A DNA stretch of 16,445 bases from Candidatus Saccharimonadota bacterium (GTDB lineage: Bacteria; Patescibacteriota; Saccharimonadia; Saccharimonadales; Saccharimonadaceae): the NCBI GenBank assembly GCA_016199685.1, contig JACQGD010000053.1, forward strand, positions 1-16,445. The letters run 5' to 3'. The position numbers and the translations under genes are program-made. Shown here piece by piece: positions 13,142 through 16,445 of the stretch. The notes below the pieces were generated by a model that saw only the letters and a program-made list of their open reading frames with translations, did not search any database and had not been told where the DNA came from. Position 1 is the stretch's first letter. Every line of letters begins with the position of its first letter.

Positions 13142-16002
13142 TGAAATTCAAAGCAAATACGAGACGACGAGCACTTGAATACGAAAAAGACTGGGTCCAA
13201 AAATGGAAACAAGATAAGACATTTGAAAAATCTGTCGAGAACCGCCCAAAGGATAACTCTTACGTATTTTATGATGGACCTCCCTTTATCTCCGGGGTGC
13301 CTCATCATGGAACGCTCCTTAGTTCTATCGTCAAAGATGCAATTCCTCGCTACCAGACGATGAAAGGGAAGCGTGTTGAGCGTGTGTGGGGCTGGGATGC
13401 TCATGGCTTGCCTGCAGAGCGCTATACCGAGAAGAAACTTGGTATCCATTCACGCCAAGAAGTAATTGAGTACGGCATCGAAAAATATATCACTGCAACT
13501 CGCGCAAATATGCTTGAGACGAGCAGCGCATGGGAAGAGGTTATCGACCGAATTGGGCGATGGGTTGATTTCAAGGGTGCGTATAAAACCATGGACAAAG
13601 AATATATGGAAAGCATTTGGTGGGCGTTCAAAACACTCTACGAAAAGGGCAAGATTTACGAAGGTGAGAAGGTCCTCATGTACTGTACGCTTGACGCGAC
13701 ACCGCTTTCAAAAGCAGAGGTTACTATGGACGCTGGCGCATATCAAGATGTAACAGATCCGAGCGTCTATGTTAAATTCAAACTCGACAACGACACGTCA
13801 CTTCTTGCATGGACGACAACGCCATGGACACTTCCTGCCAATACGGCACTCGCTGTAAATCCAGAAATAGAGTATGTCGAAGTACGTCTAGATGGTGAAC
13901 GCATTGTCGTTGCAAAAGAGCTTGTAGAAAAAGTGTTCACCGATGAAAAGCATGCAGTACTTGACTATGAAGTAGTGCGATCATTTATGGGGAGTGAGCT
14001 AGTAGGCGCGTCATACCAGCCACTTCTTGGTGAAGACCGCGGTGAAAATGCGCATAAGATCTGGGCAGCTGACTACGTGACAACTGACTCGGGTACAGGA
14101 ATTGTTCACATTGCCCCTGCGTACGGAGAAGAAGACTTTGATTTAGCGCGAACAAATAAGATTCCAGTCATTCATGTGCTTGATGCAAATGGTGATTACA
14201 CGGAAGGTGAGTGGCTCGGTCAGAATGTCTGGGAGGCGAACAAACCAATCGCAAAACAACTCAAGGAGCAAGGCGTCGTTTGGAAGATAGAGTACTATCG
14301 TCACAGCTATCCACACTGCCATCGCTGTGGTACAAAATTGATGTACCGTGCACATCCAAGTTGGTTCATGGATATTGATGGACAACGTCAAAAAATGCTC
14401 GAAAAGAACGGCAACATTAACTGGTTCCCGGCGCATGTAAAGAACGGCCGTTTCGCAAAAACTGTCGAGCAAGCACCAGATTGGAATATTTCGCGAGATA
14501 GGTTTTGGGCGACGGCGATGCCTGTTTGGAAGGGGACCGATAAGCAGGGCAAGGAGCTCGTGAAGGTTGTCGGCAGTTATGCGGAGCTCAAAGAACTCAG
14601 CGGCATCGAGCTCGATGACTACCATCGCCCGTGGGTAGACGATGTGACATTTACGATCGACGGCGTGAAGTATACACGCATCGACAAAGTGATGGACAGT
14701 TGGTTTGAAGCAGGGAGTATGCCATTTGCACAGTTCCATTATCCATTTGAAAACAAGCAAAAGTTCGAAGATAATTTCCCTGGTGATTTCATTGTCGAAT
14801 ACATAGGCCAAGTTCGAGCCTGGTTTTACTACATGCACTCTATGAGTATTGCGCTGTTTGGTGAAAACTCATTCAAGAACGTTATCGTGACGGGTAATGT
14901 TGCGGGTAATGATGGTCGCAAGATGAGTAAAAGCTACGGCAATTTCACTGATCCAAATGAACTCATGGATAAGTTTAGTGCTGATTCGCTTCGATTCCTA
15001 TTGCTACAATCACCACTTCTCAATGGTGAAGACTTTGCACTGCAAGATAAAGAAGTGGGCGATGTTGCGCGCAAGCTTAGCATGGTGTGGAATATGTACG
15101 ATTTCTTCACGATGTACGCAGAAGTAGATGGCTGGGAGTATGATGGGACGCTCAAAGATCCGCTTGAGGATTGTACGAATCCGCTTGATATCTGGATTAT
15201 TTCTCGCCTTCATCAACTCATCGCCGACGTTGAGAAGAACATGGATGCCTACAATATCCCAGATGCGATAGATCCAATCTTGCCGTTTCTCGACGATGCG
15301 TCAAACTGGTTTGTTCGCCGGTCACGTCGCCGTTTTTGGAAGTCAGAAGACGATGGGGACAAAGAGATGGCATATAGGACACTTCACTATGTTTTGACTC
15401 GTTTGTCATATGTCCTTGCACCGTTTACGCCGTTTCTTGCAGAAGAACTGTACCATAATCTTACCGGTGATACTGAGTCGATTCACCTCAAAGATTGGAC
15501 GCCGGCAGGCCGCGTCAACGAACTTGTTGTCAAAGATATGGAAGAGGTTCGAGAATACGTCAATCAAGCCTTAAGCCTTCGTGCAAAAGAGCGTATCAAA
15601 ATCCGCCAGCCGCTTGCGAGTGTTACCGTGCCGACCATGGGAGAGTTCGTTAACTTTGAAGATATCCTTGTGGATGAACTGAATGTAAAAAAAGTTATTC
15701 AGGGAAGTGAATTAGCGCTCGATTTCGAGCTAACTCCAGAGCTAAAGCGAGAAGGTCTCATGCGTGAAGTCGTCCGCCATATCCAGTCTGCTCGGAAGGC
15801 AGCAGGATTGAATGTCGATGATCGAATTAATCTCAGTCTTTCGACCAACGATCAAACTCTCGAAAAAGCAATCGACGAGTATGCAGCGGTCATCGCAACT
15901 GAGACGCTCGCAGCGAAAATTGATAGCAAAGAGTATAAGCATAGGGTTGTAGCGAAAATAGAAGGAGTAGAGCTGACGATCTCACTGGAGAAGCTTTCAT
16001 AA
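13141..16002 (+). CDS. ileS: Isoleucyl-tRNA synthetase, eukaryote-like (type 2)
   Basis: Charges tRNA-Ile with isoleucine. Complete at 953 residues. The HIGH-type motif is HHGT (55-58) within GPPFISGVPHHGTLLSS, followed by GWDAHGLPAE (84-93). The CP1 editing domain has AWTTTPWTLPANTAL (about 223-237) and GTGIVHIAPAYGEEDF. A CHRC pair (393-396) precedes SWFMDI, and the KMSKS motif is exact (594-598, GRKMSKSYGNFTDP). An anticodon-binding domain with WFVRRSRRRFW and a final domain follow. The H-G-T/L-L-S-S context and the absence of the C-terminal four-cysteine zinc finger place it with type 2 IleRS, the kind often resistant to mupirocin; this is an inference from motifs. It overlaps the GNAT stop by one base and is controlled by the upstream T-box. 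Confidence 0.96.
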   Translation: MKFKANTRRRALEYEKDWVQKWKQDKTFEKSVENRPKDNSYVFYDGPPFISGVPHHGTLLSSIVKDAIPRYQTMKGKRVERVWGWDAHGLPAERYTEKKLGIHSRQEVIEYGIEKYITATRANMLETSSAWEEVIDRIGRWVDFKGAYKTMDKEYMESIWWAFKTLYEKGKIYEGEKVLMYCTLDATPLSKAEVTMDAGAYQDVTDPSVYVKFKLDNDTSLLAWTTTPWTLPANTALAVNPEIEYVEVRLDGERIVVAKELVEKVFTDEKHAVLDYEVVRSFMGSELVGASYQPLLGEDRGENAHKIWAADYVTTDSGTGIVHIAPAYGEEDFDLARTNKIPVIHVLDANGDYTEGEWLGQNVWEANKPIAKQLKEQGVVWKIEYYRHSYPHCHRCGTKLMYRAHPSWFMDIDGQRQKMLEKNGNINWFPAHVKNGRFAKTVEQAPDWNISRDRFWATAMPVWKGTDKQGKELVKVVGSYAELKELSGIELDDYHRPWVDDVTFTIDGVKYTRIDKVMDSWFEAGSMPFAQFHYPFENKQKFEDNFPGDFIVEYIGQVRAWFYYMHSMSIALFGENSFKNVIVTGNVAGNDGRKMSKSYGNFTDPNELMDKFSADSLRFLLLQSPLLNGEDFALQDKEVGDVARKLSMVWNMYDFFTMYAEVDGWEYDGTLKDPLEDCTNPLDIWIISRLHQLIADVEKNMDAYNIPDAIDPILPFLDDASNWFVRRSRRRFWKSEDDGDKEMAYRTLHYVLTRLSYVLAPFTPFLAEELYHNLTGDTESIHLKDWTPAGRVNELVVKDMEEVREYVNQALSLRAKERIKIRQPLASVTVPTMGEFVNFEDILVDELNVKKVIQGSELALDFELTPELKREGLMREVVRHIQSARKAAGLNVDDRINLSLSTNDQTLEKAIDEYAAVIATETLAAKIDSKEYKHRVVAKIEGVELTISLEKLS

Positions 16003-16189
16003 GATCGACTACGGGGCTGAGTGTCATTGCCTTCCTTGGTGGAAATTTCTAACGGGGAAGCGCAAGGGCACTCGCACTCCTGGGTACATGAGTGATAGCA
16101 AGCGGCTGTGTGGAGTATTATGTGTCATTGAAGACACCAACAAAAACACACTGTCATGATTGATTTGGATGGCAGGATCCGCCAGATGT
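16003..16189. other. Intergenic region between convergent ileS and SRAP gene
   Basis: 187 bp without a convincing gene. It looks GC-richer than typical spacers here and can form several short stems, for example CTTCC (16031-16035) with GGAAG (16056-16060), and GTGTC with GACAC near 16121-16136. The 9-mer GTGTCATTG occurs twice (16021 and near 16122). No U-tract terminator, tRNA or promoter was recognised. One plus-strand frame is open for about 54 codons, but it has no start and no recognisable family. Confidence 0.3.
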
Positions 16190-16445
16190 TTACTGATCTA
16201 TTGGGGTGATAAGATCGGGTGTATTGAGTTTTGTTGAATTAATTTTGCTACTCACACGATGTATCGAAAGTGTATCGTCAGTATAGCTCTTCATCATTGA
16301 ATAAAGTGTGCTCATGTCGTCAATTGCTGGATCGAGCCACAAGGCTTCATCTGCTTTATTTAAGATAATTGGGCGAACGACTTTTGCATGAAGATCACTC
16401 GAATGAGAGTCGATCGTAATAATACTAAACGTTCCCCATTCTTTA
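16190..16445 (-). CDS. SRAP domain protein (HMCES/YedK-like), C-terminal part
   Basis: SRAP proteins form a covalent link with abasic sites in single-stranded DNA through an N-terminal cysteine, shielding them from cleavage. Only the C-terminal 84 residues are in the window; the rest, including the catalytic Cys, lies past base 16445. The translation on the minus strand reads EWGTFSIITIDSHSSDLHAK, then VVRPIILNKADEALWLDP, then HRVSSKIN and TPDLITPI before TAA (16192 to 16190). These match the SRAP pattern FTIIT..., H-R-MPVIL, WLD and V-N. The active-site histidine of the SRAP H-x-R-MP motif appears as H-A-K-VVRP, so the usual R-MP is changed. Convergent with ileS. Confidence 0.8.
   Translation of the reverse strand, partial: KEWGTFSIITIDSHSSDLHAKVVRPIILNKADEALWLDPAIDDMSTLYSMMKSYTDDTLSIHRVSSKINSTKLNTPDLITPIDQ

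Noticed and set aside
14143..14838. 231-residue ORF on the minus strand
   Set aside because: It is antisense to ileS, which is fully conserved there; the translation shows no recognisable domain.
16019..16110. A tRNA-like gene in the ileS-SRAP spacer
   Set aside because: No T-loop (TTCGA) or anticodon stem pattern could be placed on either strand.

Overview
The window looks like chromosomal core-genome DNA from a Candidatus Saccharibacteria (TM7, Patescibacteria/CPR) genome. This is an inference. It rests on the gene set and order, minimal proteins (an adenylate kinase without a LID insertion, a short RecJ), tightly packed genes that often share stop and start bases, several apparently leaderless promoters, and a eukaryote-like (type 2) isoleucyl-tRNA synthetase. 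No prophage, transposon, CRISPR array or rRNA/tRNA gene was seen.

Layout. Bases 1-1480 (minus strand) hold most of primosomal helicase priA, running off the left edge. A divergent phosphoribosyltransferase-fold gene (about 1479-2099) has no normal start codon for its conserved N-terminus. Then come a small winged-helix regulator and recJ (2201-4162), a four-TM membrane protein (4184-4714), and the tight run rpsU-yqeY-adk-map (4756-6527). Convergent to it is murI (glutamate racemase, minus strand, 6556-7209). From a divergent promoter region follow ftsA and ftsZ (7318-9523), then an NrdR-like regulator, a thioredoxin-fold protein, a VKOR-family membrane oxidoreductase, a DUF2177 protein, a DUF1295 protein and a small acidic protein (9535-12358). 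At 12351-12589 a promoter, a T-box riboswitch and a terminator precede a GNAT acetyltransferase and ileS (12590-16002). The right edge carries the C-terminal part of an SRAP (HMCES/YedK-like) protein on the minus strand.

Two things stand out. First, recJ, map and ftsA, all normally conserved, are each broken into two overlapping ORFs, and each has lost an internal piece (roughly 35-41, 220-240 and 330-345 nt). The losses fall within about 4.3 kb and none keeps the reading frame. The start of the phosphoribosyltransferase gene may be a fourth case. This points to deletions in the assembly or the organism, not to programmed frameshifting. Second, the GNAT-ileS leader is a compact T-box with an AUC specifier in the terminal loop of a very short Stem I, an S-turn Stem II, and an antiterminator with the 7-nt bulge UGGUAAC. 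The antiterminator lies inside the terminator stem instead of overlapping one arm.

Functionally the window combines replication restart and repair (PriA, RecJ, SRAP), translation (S21, YqeY, Map, IleRS), nucleotide metabolism (Adk, NrdR-like), cell wall and division (MurI, FtsA, FtsZ) and a membrane/redox group (VKOR, DUF2177, DUF1295).
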